Of a stretch of DNA of 59,360 nucleotides, positions 39,059 through 48,153 are shown in pieces. The notes below the pieces were generated by a model. It saw only the letters and a program-made list of their open reading frames with translations. It was not told where the DNA came from and made no database searches. Source of the stretch: Chloroflexota bacterium (GTDB lineage: Bacteria > Chloroflexota > UBA11872 > UBA12225); the NCBI GenBank assembly GCA_947446285.1, contig CANFGH010000007.1, positions 1 to 59,360 of the forward strand, written 5' to 3'. Numbering within the stretch: the first letter of the stretch is position 1; every line of letters starts with the position of its first letter. The translations under genes were made by a program, and so were the position numbers.

Positions 39059-39445
39059 CTACAGGTGGCCAACGGCGGCCTCTTCGAGGCCAAGGTGATG
39101 GCCAAATTCGTGATACACCGTCCGAACCACTTCGGCGCGAACATCCTTCCGGTGACGACACACCCGAAGGACCGACTGCCGAAATATCACAAGCATGTCC
39201 GGCGCAGAGGCCGAATGCCCCATTCCGCGGTCTGCAACCGACAACCCGCGGTACATCCCAAGAAGCGAACGGCGCCGGCATGACCCGAACATCACCGCCT
39301 CGATCCGGGGCGCCACGCGTTCGACGCTGACGACGAGCGACGCCACCTCCGTGGCAAAGGGTTCTGGCAGCGACTTGATCGCCGTCTGGACCTCACGGGC
39401 AAACCGAGCCGCACTCATGCGCAACGGGGCCGGTCGACTTGGCAT
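39059..39445 (-). CDS. Zincin-like metallopeptidase family protein
   Basis: FAREVQTAIKSLPEPF... VVRTVYHEFGHHLGLEE (HExxH). Confidence 0.85.
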   Translation of the reverse strand: MPSRPAPLRMSAARFAREVQTAIKSLPEPFATEVASLVVSVERVAPRIEAVMFGSCRRRSLLGMYRGLSVADRGMGHSASAPDMLVIFRQSVLRVCRHRKDVRAEVVRTVYHEFGHHLGLEEAAVGHL

Positions 39446-39448
39446 CGG

Positions 39449-40669
39449 TCAGGACTCCCGGACCGGGCGGACTGCCGGAGGTGTCTCATCAATGCGCGTC
39501 TCGATTGGCCACGAACCGAGTACCTTGAGGGTCATGCTGGCCCCGCGCATGGCTTCAATTGCTTCGTGGACCAGCGGTTCACCAGGGTGTCCGTCGAAAT
39601 CCACGAAGAAGTAGTACTCCCAGAGGTCGCCACCTCGGCGAGACGGCCTCGATTCGATGTTCGTGAGGTTCAGGCCACGTTCGGCAAGCTGCCGGAGGAC
39701 TTCGTGGAGTGCGCCTGGGCGATGCTGGGTGACAAAGAGGATTGCCGTCCGGTCGTTTCCGGTCGGCGCACCGTACGCATTGCCAAGAACCACGAACCGG
39801 GTGGTGTTGTGGGCGTGATCCTGGATTGACCGCACCAGGACCGGCACTCCGGCCTGGACGGCGGCACCCTCCGTCGCGATCCCGACGCCATCTGGATCAG
39901 CAGCGGCCCGTTCGGCCGCACTTGCGGTGGAACTCGTCTCGACGGGCTGCGCGTTCGGGATGTTCCGCGCGAGCCACGCACGACACTGACCGAGCGCCTG
40001 CGGGTGCGAATAGACCCGCAATGCCTGCTCATGCGGCCCGTGACCGACCAAGTGGTGAGTAATCTGCAGTCGGATTTCCGAACAGATCTGCAAGGGTGAC
40101 TCGACAAACAGGTCGAGTGACCCTCCAACAGACCCTTCCACACTGTTCTCAACCGGAACCACACCAAGGTCCGTGACGCCGCGTTCAGTGAGCGCAAAGA
40201 CTTCGTTGAAGTTCCGACACGGAACATATTCGACGAAAGTACCGAAACGAACCTTCGCAGCAACCTCCGCAGCGCGGTGGGAGAAGGTGTTCGCCGGCCC
40301 GAGATACGCGATTTTCAGCGACCGTTGCAGGTCGCGGGAAGCCGACAGGATCTCACTCCAAATCGTACGGATGTGCCGGTCCGTAAGCGGCCCGGCACTT
40401 GCGGTCTGGGCGTTCCTGATCACTTCCTGTTCACGCCCCGGTTGGTAGGTCGGAGCGTCATTGGTTCTCTTGACGCTCGCCACCTGAACCGACATCGAGG
40501 CGCGTCTGTTGAGGAGCGTGATCAAATCGCGATCGATCGCGTCGATCTCCCGACGGATGCCCTCGAGGGTCGTTGGCAATTCGTTTGAAGACCCTGCGGA
40601 CGCACCCGCGCGCCCGGCATCGCGTTTGGCGGGCAGTTCAGGTTGCACGTCTGGCATGGCAACGCGCAT
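39449..40669 (-). CDS. pheA: Chorismate mutase-prephenate dehydratase bifunctional protein (with ACT domain)
   Basis: IRREIDAIDRDLITLLNRRASM (AroQ CM); LKIAYLGPANTFSHRAAEV; NSVEGSVGGSLDLF; ESRPSRRGGDLWEYYFFVDFDGH (ACT). Confidence 0.93.
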   Translation of the reverse strand: MRVAMPDVQPELPAKRDAGRAGASAGSSNELPTTLEGIRREIDAIDRDLITLLNRRASMSVQVASVKRTNDAPTYQPGREQEVIRNAQTASAGPLTDRHIRTIWSEILSASRDLQRSLKIAYLGPANTFSHRAAEVAAKVRFGTFVEYVPCRNFNEVFALTERGVTDLGVVPVENSVEGSVGGSLDLFVESPLQICSEIRLQITHHLVGHGPHEQALRVYSHPQALGQCRAWLARNIPNAQPVETSSTASAAERAAADPDGVGIATEGAAVQAGVPVLVRSIQDHAHNTTRFVVLGNAYGAPTGNDRTAILFVTQHRPGALHEVLRQLAERGLNLTNIESRPSRRGGDLWEYYFFVDFDGHPGEPLVHEAIEAMRGASMTLKVLGSWPIETRIDETPPAVRPVRES

Positions 40670-40725
40670 TCTAGCAACGCAAACGGTTCCCGTCGTCGCG
40701 CACCCATGGGGAGAAACCTCAGACC

Positions 40726-41745
40726 ATGCCACGGACCCTCCGACCAATTCTGGCCCTCACGATGGGCGACCCTGTTGGTGTCGGCGCCGAAGTCGTTGCC
40801 CGCACCGTCGTCGACCCGGAAATCCGGGAAACATGCCACCCTCTTGTGATCGGCAACCCGGAAATCCTGCGCCGCGCCGCTGGGTGGTGCCACCTCCAAC
40901 TGCAACTTCACGTGGTCTCCGATCCCTCCCAAGGGTTCGCTGGGCCAGATGGTTCAGTGCCAATCTATGACCCGGCAGCAGACTTGTCCGCATCGCTGTT
41001 GCAGCTTCCAGTCGGGAAGGTCAGTGAGGTCGCCGGCGATGCTTCTGTTCGGTATGTCATCGCCGCGATCGATCTCGCAATCACCGCTCGGGTCGACGGG
41101 ATCGTCACCGCCCCGATCAACAAGGAAGCCATAAACGCCGCGGGACATAAATTCGCCGGCCACACCGAACTCTTGGCATTACGGACCGGAGTTCGCGAGG
41201 CGGCGATGATGCTCGTCACCGGAGCGCTTCGCGTCATCCACGTGACCACCCACGTTGCCTTTGCCAGGGTCCCGTCGCTGGTTACGCCCGACAGGTTGGA
41301 TGAGGTCATCCACCTGTTCCACACAACCCTTCAGGCCCTCGGCATCCAGGCACCCAGGATTGCGGTTGCCGGGTTGAACCCGCATGCGGGGGAGCATGGC
41401 CTGTTCGGCAACGAGGACTCAGAAGTCATCGCCCCGGCAATCGGTCGGGCCTCCAGGCAAGGAATTGATGTCTCCGGACCGTGGCCCCCTGACACCGTCT
41501 TTGCGCGGGCGTCCCGGGGCCAGTTCGATGGCGTCGTTGCGATGTACCACGACCAAGGGCACATTGCCGTAAAAATGCTTGGCTTCGATGAAGGCGTCAA
41601 CGTCAGCCTCGGACTTCCCATCGTCCGGACGTCCGTGGACCACGGGACGGCATTCGACATCGCCGGACAAGGCATTGCACGCAAGACGTCCATGGTCGAA
41701 GCCACCCGCCTTGCAATCCAGCTTGGTCGGGCCCGCCACCGGTAA
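40726..41745 (+). CDS. pdxA: 4-hydroxythreonine-4-phosphate dehydrogenase
   Basis: LALTMGDPVGVGAEVVAR; VTAPINKEAINAAGHKFAGHTELLA; AGLNPHAGEHGLFGNED; YHDQGHIAVKMLGFDEGVNVSLGLP. Confidence 0.94.
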   Translation: MPRTLRPILALTMGDPVGVGAEVVARTVVDPEIRETCHPLVIGNPEILRRAAGWCHLQLQLHVVSDPSQGFAGPDGSVPIYDPAADLSASLLQLPVGKVSEVAGDASVRYVIAAIDLAITARVDGIVTAPINKEAINAAGHKFAGHTELLALRTGVREAAMMLVTGALRVIHVTTHVAFARVPSLVTPDRLDEVIHLFHTTLQALGIQAPRIAVAGLNPHAGEHGLFGNEDSEVIAPAIGRASRQGIDVSGPWPPDTVFARASRGQFDGVVAMYHDQGHIAVKMLGFDEGVNVSLGLPIVRTSVDHGTAFDIAGQGIARKTSMVEATRLAIQLGRARHR

Positions 41746-41876
41746 CGGGGTCGACACACGGGTACTGAAAAAGGCCCGGTTGCACCTGTTCCCGAGGGTA
41801 CAATTCCTGGCGAGCGGTCTATTTGATCACCCGATCAACATCTGCGCGGTGAGACGGCCACAGGAAGGCGAATTCG

Positions 41877-43202
41877 ATGGTGCTTGCAATGGCGACGCCA
41901 GGTTTGGTTCCCAACACCAACCGAGATGCATCGGGCAACCCGATCCGCGTGGCGACCGATGTGCGTGCCCCGCAATTGTCTGCGACCCGGGTCCGCACCG
42001 AGATTACCCTCCCGTCGCTTCCAGAGCTGATAGAGCTGGACGCATTCTCGCAGGATGACCTGCTTGCCTCGATCCTCTTGGGCGAACGCCTGTCTCCCGA
42101 AGGTGCACTCTGGCTACTCCGGCATGGTGACACCGAAGCGATCAGGAGTGCCGCCGATCAGCTACGCCTCCGCCGGTTCCCCGACGACCGGGCCACCTTC
42201 ATCATTGACCGGAACATCAACTACACGAACATCTGCGTTATCAAGTGTTCGTTCTGCGCCTTTTATCGGCTGCCGGGTTCCCCTGAGGGATACCGCCGTT
42301 CCATGGAGAACATCTTCGAACGGATCGATGAGGCTATTGCCCAAGGTGCGACCCAGATCATGTTCCAGGGTGGTCATGACCCAGAGCTTCGGATCGAGTA
42401 CTACGAAGACCTCTTCAGCGCCGTCAAGGCCCGGTACACAATCACCTTGCACAGCCTCTCACCATCGGAAATCCACCACATTGCGCGGTATTCGCGCCTG
42501 ACCATTGCGGAAACACTCCGACGCCTCAAGGCCGCCGGCCTCGACAGCCTTCCGGGCGGTGGGGCCGAGATCCTGACCGAGCGTGTCAAACAAGCAATCA
42601 GCCCGCTGAAGAATAGTGCAGCGCTCTGGATCGAGATCATGGACGAGGCACACCGCCAGGGCCTCCGGACCACCGGGACCATGATGCTTGGGCATCTGGA
42701 AACCCTGACAGACCGCGTCGAACATCTGGCAGCCCTTCGCGAGTCACAGGACCGTGCACACGCCAGTTTCGGCCGGGACAGTGGCTATCGTAGCTTCATC
42801 CCTTGGACGTACCAGCCAGACAACACCGCACTTGCCGTCCAGGCACCGACCCGCGCCACGTCCGAGGATTACCTCCGCACCCTCGCAGTGTCGCGGCTCT
42901 TCTTCGACAACGTCACCCACATCCAAGGTTCATGGCTGACGGTCGGAAGAAATACCGGCCAGACGAGCCTGCGCTACGGCGCCGATGACCTGGGTTCGAT
43001 CATGCTCGAGGAAAACGTCGTCTCAGCCGCCGGGGTCGTCGAAAAGTGCATGACGAACAACGCCATGATCGAGTTGATCGTCGAAGCTGGTCGGGTTCCC
43101 GCACGGCGCGACACCACGTACCGATTGCTGGAAACCTACGACGTGGGGAATGACGGATCGTTCACGCCCGCGCCAGTTCCCGAATCGTCAATCGCGTACT
43201 GA
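41877..43202 (+). CDS. mqnC: Cyclic dehypoxanthinyl futalosine synthase (radical SAM)
   Basis: NINYTNICVIKCSFCAFYR CxxxCxxC cluster; IMFQGGHDPELRIEYYEDLF; LPGGGAEILTERVKQAISPLK. Confidence 0.9.
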   Translation: MVLAMATPGLVPNTNRDASGNPIRVATDVRAPQLSATRVRTEITLPSLPELIELDAFSQDDLLASILLGERLSPEGALWLLRHGDTEAIRSAADQLRLRRFPDDRATFIIDRNINYTNICVIKCSFCAFYRLPGSPEGYRRSMENIFERIDEAIAQGATQIMFQGGHDPELRIEYYEDLFSAVKARYTITLHSLSPSEIHHIARYSRLTIAETLRRLKAAGLDSLPGGGAEILTERVKQAISPLKNSAALWIEIMDEAHRQGLRTTGTMMLGHLETLTDRVEHLAALRESQDRAHASFGRDSGYRSFIPWTYQPDNTALAVQAPTRATSEDYLRTLAVSRLFFDNVTHIQGSWLTVGRNTGQTSLRYGADDLGSIMLEENVVSAAGVVEKCMTNNAMIELIVEAGRVPARRDTTYRLLETYDVGNDGSFTPAPVPESSIAY

Positions 43203-43258
43203 CGGCGACCCTGGCCTGAGAGCAAGGCCTCAGCGATCACCACGGTAGTCGTCGCAGA

Positions 43259-44113
43259 CTAGTTGACGAAGGTGATCGCGGGCATCGACCTCAAGAGGCC
43301 CGCGCCATGTGCGCGTTCGAGATAGGTCTGCAGACCCAACTTCCCTGTCTCACCCATGTTGACTGACAAATCGTTGACGTACATGTCGACGAAACGATCT
43401 ACGATTGGCGTCGTGAGGTCACGGGCATACTGTCGTGAGAATTCGAGCGCCTCTGGGCGGTGCGCAAACCCATAGGCAATGCTCTGCTTCAGGTGATCCG
43501 ACACCATTGCAATCGTTTCGTCGCCGAGCGACTTGCGTACTGCAACCAGCCCAAGGGGTAAGGGCAACCCAGTTTCGGCATGCCACCATTCGCCCAGGTT
43601 CCACACCTGCACCAGTCCCAGATCACCATGGGTCAACTGGCCCTCATGGATGACGAGACCCGCTGACACGGACCCATCCTGCACGGCCGTCATGATCTGA
43701 TCGAACGGCATTGGCACGGGTTCGAAATCCCGCAGGAACATCCGCAAACCAAGGTACGCACTCGTCAGCAATCCCGGCACGGCGATCCGTGTGCCGACAA
43801 GCGACCCGGCATCCACCCGGGTCCGCGCAATCAGGCACGGGCCGTAATTCCGGCCAAAACTCGCCCCGTGGGTAAAAACCGCGTAGCGCGAACAGATGAG
43901 CGCAAAGGCATGGGCGGACACCGCCGAGATGTCAAGTTCGCCGGCCATTGCCTTCTGGTTCAGCGTTTGGATGTCATGCTGCACAACCGAATACGCAATC
44001 CTGCCGGTCTCGATCTTGCCCTCGGTCAGGGCGTAGGCCATGAATGCGTCATCGGAATCCGGGCTGTGGCCGAGCGTCACCGAAACGCTTGGCAGGGAAC
44101 GTGGTTCGATCAT
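43259..44113 (-). CDS. mqnD: 1,4-dihydroxy-6-naphthoate synthase
   Basis: VTLGHSPDSDDAFMAYALTEGKIETG; DIQTLNQKAMAGELDISAVSAHAFALI; FGRNYGPCLIAR. Confidence 0.9.
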   Translation of the reverse strand: MIEPRSLPSVSVTLGHSPDSDDAFMAYALTEGKIETGRIAYSVVQHDIQTLNQKAMAGELDISAVSAHAFALICSRYAVFTHGASFGRNYGPCLIARTRVDAGSLVGTRIAVPGLLTSAYLGLRMFLRDFEPVPMPFDQIMTAVQDGSVSAGLVIHEGQLTHGDLGLVQVWNLGEWWHAETGLPLPLGLVAVRKSLGDETIAMVSDHLKQSIAYGFAHRPEALEFSRQYARDLTTPIVDRFVDMYVNDLSVNMGETGKLGLQTYLERAHGAGLLRSMPAITFVN

Positions 44114-45591
44114 GTTGATGGAAGACCCTTGTCGCGCGTACGGCGCAAGAACGGCGGAAGGCTGTCACTACTCGGGTCTTCCGGGAGATACACCGCACTG
44201 CGATCCGGAAAGGCAATCCGGCGACGGGTATCGCCACTCCGGTGATCCCCGAACGCCGGAGGCAGGCCGCCCGGATCATCCGCAGAGTCATCGTCGAAGT
44301 CTGTTGCAAGCGATTGCCCGAATGCACGCCTGACCGGGACCACTGGCTGAACGATTGTCTCGTCCCCAACGGCGCCCCACCGGTGATCACGGGTCTGATC
44401 GCTTTCATCATGAAGGGTTCGGGGGCGTTCGAATGACTGTCCTCGGTCAATCGTGCCTTGGCGGGTCGCGTTCGGCGCCGGTGCACGCCGGCCAAACCGG
44501 TCGCGAGACGCGGTCATCCCAACCGTCGGCATGCCGGTTGCAATCAGCGTGACGCGCAATTCGGGCACCAGACCAGCATGAACGACCGCGCCAAAGAAGA
44601 AATTGACATCCGACGCACACACGCCCTTGATGCGGTCACAAATCTCCATGACCTCGTGCAACGGGATGTCGGCCGGGCCGGTGATATTGAGCAGGACTGA
44701 CAACGCACCCGTGATCGAGGTCTCGAGTAACGGATTGGAAATGATCGCGTCGACGGCCTGGGTCGTCCGGTTGGGACCCTGACCCTCGCCAATCGCCATG
44801 ACGGCGGTCCCGGCGTTGGTCATCACCGAACGGACGTCCGCAAAGTCGAGATTGATCAGCCCAGTAATGGTCACTAGATCGGAAATGCCCTGGACACCAT
44901 GTCGCAGCATGTCATCGGCAACCTTGAACCCATCGGTCAGTTTGACACGGTGGTCAAGGTCAAGGAGCCGGTCGTTCGGAACAACGATCAGTGCATCGAC
45001 GACCTCGCGGAGAGCACCGACGCCCTCTTCGGCAAGCTTGCGTCGACGCATGCCCTCGAAGGTAAACGGCAATGACACCACACCGACCGTCAGCGCCCCG
45101 GCAGCCTTCGCCCGCTGGCCAATCACTCCCGAAGCACCGGTCCCGGTTCCTCCGCCCATTCCTGCGGTGATGAAGACCATGTCTGCACCGGCCACCAGTG
45201 CGTCGATGTCCTCAATCACACTCTCGGCGGCGCGCATTCCGACTTCGGGATTTCCACCCGCACCGTCCCGCACCGAACCCGATTTGCCCAGATGCAACCT
45301 GACCGGCGCTTCGCACCTGCCCAGCGCCTGTGCATCCGTGTTGACCGCCATGAACCGAACGCCGGTGACCCCTGCCTCGATCATCCGGTTGACGGCGTTG
45401 CCACCTGCTCCACCAACCCCGATGACACGAACATCGCCACCGAGACCCGGGGAGAAATCGAGGTCGTTGGTCATCAAAGGATCTACCGGCGCCCGCACAC
45501 CACGGACCGGCGGTCCGGCACCGACACGTGAACTCATTGGCATTGTGCGTTGGTCCGCCTTCACTGCCCCGGGTTCTCCATCCGCGCTCAC
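44110..45591 (-). CDS. ftsZ: Cell division protein FtsZ
   Basis: VIGVGGAGGNAVNRMIEAGV; GMGGGTGTGASGVIG tubulin signature; NLDFADVRSVMTNAGTAVMAIGEGQG T7 loop; start uncertain. Confidence 0.92.
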   Translation of the reverse strand: MSADGEPGAVKADQRTMPMSSRVGAGPPVRGVRAPVDPLMTNDLDFSPGLGGDVRVIGVGGAGGNAVNRMIEAGVTGVRFMAVNTDAQALGRCEAPVRLHLGKSGSVRDGAGGNPEVGMRAAESVIEDIDALVAGADMVFITAGMGGGTGTGASGVIGQRAKAAGALTVGVVSLPFTFEGMRRRKLAEEGVGALREVVDALIVVPNDRLLDLDHRVKLTDGFKVADDMLRHGVQGISDLVTITGLINLDFADVRSVMTNAGTAVMAIGEGQGPNRTTQAVDAIISNPLLETSITGALSVLLNITGPADIPLHEVMEICDRIKGVCASDVNFFFGAVVHAGLVPELRVTLIATGMPTVGMTASRDRFGRRAPAPNATRQGTIDRGQSFERPRTLHDESDQTRDHRWGAVGDETIVQPVVPVRRAFGQSLATDFDDDSADDPGGLPPAFGDHRSGDTRRRIAFPDRSAVYLPEDPSSDSLPPFLRRTRDKGLPST

Positions 45592-45795
45592 TCCCCAAGA
45601 GGTATTGCCCCGGTGGAAGCCACAACACGCGTCCCGGCCGGTTCACAGTCGTTCCCACGAGTGGCTACTTCCGCTGGACCACGTCGCAATCCCAGACACG
45701 CAACGCGTCCCGCGGAGACCCCTGCCGGTGACTGGACATAATCCTAGCACGCCACCTTGACGTCGTTCCCGCGACCCATTGGGGCACGTTGCGCT

Positions 45796-47151
45796 TCAGA
45801 CCGGTTGGTCCAGGGTGTAGAGCACCAGCCCGGTCGTGGGCTTGGGAAAGAAATAGGTCGACTTCGGAGGCATTCGGTCTCCGGCATCCGCGACATCGCA
45901 GACCTGACTGACGCGGGTCGGGCGCACCAGGATTGCCCCCTCAGCCTCTCCGCGAGCTACCAAGCCAATTGCTTCACTTGCATCGGGTGTGTAGCGCAGG
46001 CGAGGAACTTCACCGGGATGCCCGGCCTCTTCATGCGATGCCTCAATGCCGAAACCACCCTGCACGATCAACCAGTCAACCGAGACGACATCGAGGTCCT
46101 GCCAAGCGTCAGAGTGTCCCTCCGGAAGCGACGCCTTCCAGCCGGCGTCCGGCCGTGGCGACACCCTCCACGCGCCATTCCGCGAGTACAGGACGCACGG
46201 GTGATCGTCAGTCGACGTCGCCTCGCCGAGCGCCTGTTCAATTGCAAGGAGGTCCCGCGCGTCTCCCTTGCCTGTGACCGAGAGCGGGTGGATCGTGCAC
46301 ATGCCTTCAAGGTGGCGCACAACCGAACCCAGATCCTTCCCCGTCGCGCCGATCACGCGATGGTACGGAAGGATCACCAGACCGGGATCGCGGGAATCAA
46401 CAAGCAACACCAGTGCGAACTCATAGCCAGCATTCGGATCCGGTTCCTCACCCCGGGCACGCACTGCCTCACGGCACGCGTCTCGATAGTGGATCGCCGT
46501 CTCATACCGATGGTGCCCATCAGCGATGTACACCGGCCGTGGGGCGAACGCCTGCCGGATCCGGCCGATCTGGACCGGATCAGTCACGGGCACAAGCTGA
46601 TGAACCTCGTCGCCGTCTTCCACCGAATCAGCCTCGGCACCAGACCATGCTTCGGTGATTGCTCCTGCAACAACGCCATCATCATCGTGATACACCAGCC
46701 ACAGCGGACTGGTATTGGTCCCCGTGGCCTGCAACAAGGCCAGACGGTCACGTTTCGGACCGGCCCGGGTATGTTCGTGGGGTCGGACGATGTGCTGGTC
46801 CCAGTCGTGAAGACGGCACGCCACCACAAGGCCCCGCCTGGTGACGCGGGCACCCCGAAGCCCGAATGTCTGCGCATGGAGGTAGATTGCGGGCGACACC
46901 TCCCGGCGCAACACACCTTGCGCGGTCCATTGAGCAAGGCACCTCGCCGCGTCTCCATACCGGTTTGGAAGCACCCCGGGATCGGTCGAACCGAGGCCAA
47001 GTTCAACCCTGATGATGTTGAAGGGGTTCCGCGCGTGATACGCTGCCTGCGCATCCCGCCCGATGATGTCGTAGGGCGGGCAGATCACATCCCGGGTTTC
47101 CACCCGTTCAGGGTCGTACCTCACACCACGAAACGCCCGGATATCAGTCAT
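45796..47151 (-). CDS. DUF1015 family protein
   Basis: MTDIRAFRGVRYDPERV...VICPPYDIIG; NIIRVEL; IADGHHRYETAI. Confidence 0.9.
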   Translation of the reverse strand: MTDIRAFRGVRYDPERVETRDVICPPYDIIGRDAQAAYHARNPFNIIRVELGLGSTDPGVLPNRYGDAARCLAQWTAQGVLRREVSPAIYLHAQTFGLRGARVTRRGLVVACRLHDWDQHIVRPHEHTRAGPKRDRLALLQATGTNTSPLWLVYHDDDGVVAGAITEAWSGAEADSVEDGDEVHQLVPVTDPVQIGRIRQAFAPRPVYIADGHHRYETAIHYRDACREAVRARGEEPDPNAGYEFALVLLVDSRDPGLVILPYHRVIGATGKDLGSVVRHLEGMCTIHPLSVTGKGDARDLLAIEQALGEATSTDDHPCVLYSRNGAWRVSPRPDAGWKASLPEGHSDAWQDLDVVSVDWLIVQGGFGIEASHEEAGHPGEVPRLRYTPDASEAIGLVARGEAEGAILVRPTRVSQVCDVADAGDRMPPKSTYFFPKPTTGLVLYTLDQPV

Positions 47152-48127
47152 GGCTGAACCCCCTTCAACGCGCCGGCGCACGGCAACCGGGCGAAAACTG
47201 CGCCTTGTTCGACCCACTCGGCGCCCGTCGACCTCAACGGAAGTGCCTCAAGACCGATCTGCACCAATGGCAAGCCATCACGGTCCATCCGCGTCGCCGT
47301 CCGGAGGCGCAGTGTATCAACGTCAGCCCGAACTCCCCGAGGACTGGGGGTCCATCGCATCCCTTTACGACATCGAGCACCCGGCATGTCGTGGTGACGA
47401 AGCCCGCTTCTGGCATGACCGCGCAACCGAGGCACGCACCACGGTGGACGGGCCGATCCTGGAGCTCGCATCAGGGAGCGGCCGGGTGTGCCTCGCCCTC
47501 GCCCGGAAGGGCCATCGTGTGACCGGCCTCGAGTTGTCTTCCATCATGGTTGACCGCGCGACCGCACGCTCCTCCAGGTTGTCACCGTCGGTCCGCGACC
47601 GGACCACCTGGGTCGTTGGGGACATGACCGACTTCATCGTCGGCGACGGAACATTCTCCCTGGTGTTTGTCGCGTTCAACTCATTCTGGTTGCTCGACGA
47701 CGCCGGACAGGACGAATGTCTCGCAATGATGCGACGCCACCTCGCACCCGGTGGTCGCATCGTCATCGATGTCTTCCCGCCGAAGGTCCAGGATTACACC
47801 GACGAGGATTCCATCTCCCAATTCCTTGGCAGGAAATGGCATGGCAGGTCGGTCCTGCGGGTCAAGGACTACCGCTACCTCATTGAGCCGAACGCGGCGA
47901 TCTCGGATGTCCGGTACTACTCGACCGACCGTGATCCGCGGTCACCTGCCTCGATGATCGGTCGATTCACGTACATCCTGCACCCGGAATCTCCGGAGCG
48001 GGTCGAGGCAAGACTGTGCCGTGCCGGTTTCACTGTCATCGAGACATTTGGCGAGTACCGTGGCGAGCCGATCAGCCCGGATTCGGCCCGCGCAATCTTT
48101 ATCGCCACCGTCACGCAACCGGATTGA
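47150..48127 (+). CDS. Class I SAM-dependent methyltransferase
   Basis: PILELASGSGRVCLALARKGHRVTGLELSSIMVDRA; true start may be further in (ATG near 47270). Confidence 0.85.
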   Translation: MAEPPSTRRRTATGRKLRLVRPTRRPSTSTEVPQDRSAPMASHHGPSASPSGGAVYQRQPELPEDWGSIASLYDIEHPACRGDEARFWHDRATEARTTVDGPILELASGSGRVCLALARKGHRVTGLELSSIMVDRATARSSRLSPSVRDRTTWVVGDMTDFIVGDGTFSLVFVAFNSFWLLDDAGQDECLAMMRRHLAPGGRIVIDVFPPKVQDYTDEDSISQFLGRKWHGRSVLRVKDYRYLIEPNAAISDVRYYSTDRDPRSPASMIGRFTYILHPESPERVEARLCRAGFTVIETFGEYRGEPISPDSARAIFIATVTQPD

Positions 48128-48153
48128 CCCTGTTCGCACCAACCCCCTGCGGT

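Noticed and set aside
41780-41815. TTGCAC...TACAAT as a promoter for mqnC
   Set aside because: The spacer is only 13 bp, too short for a standard sigma70 promoter.
45757-47157. 466-aa plus-strand ORF opposite DUF1015
   Set aside because: Shadow ORF of a well-supported minus-strand gene.
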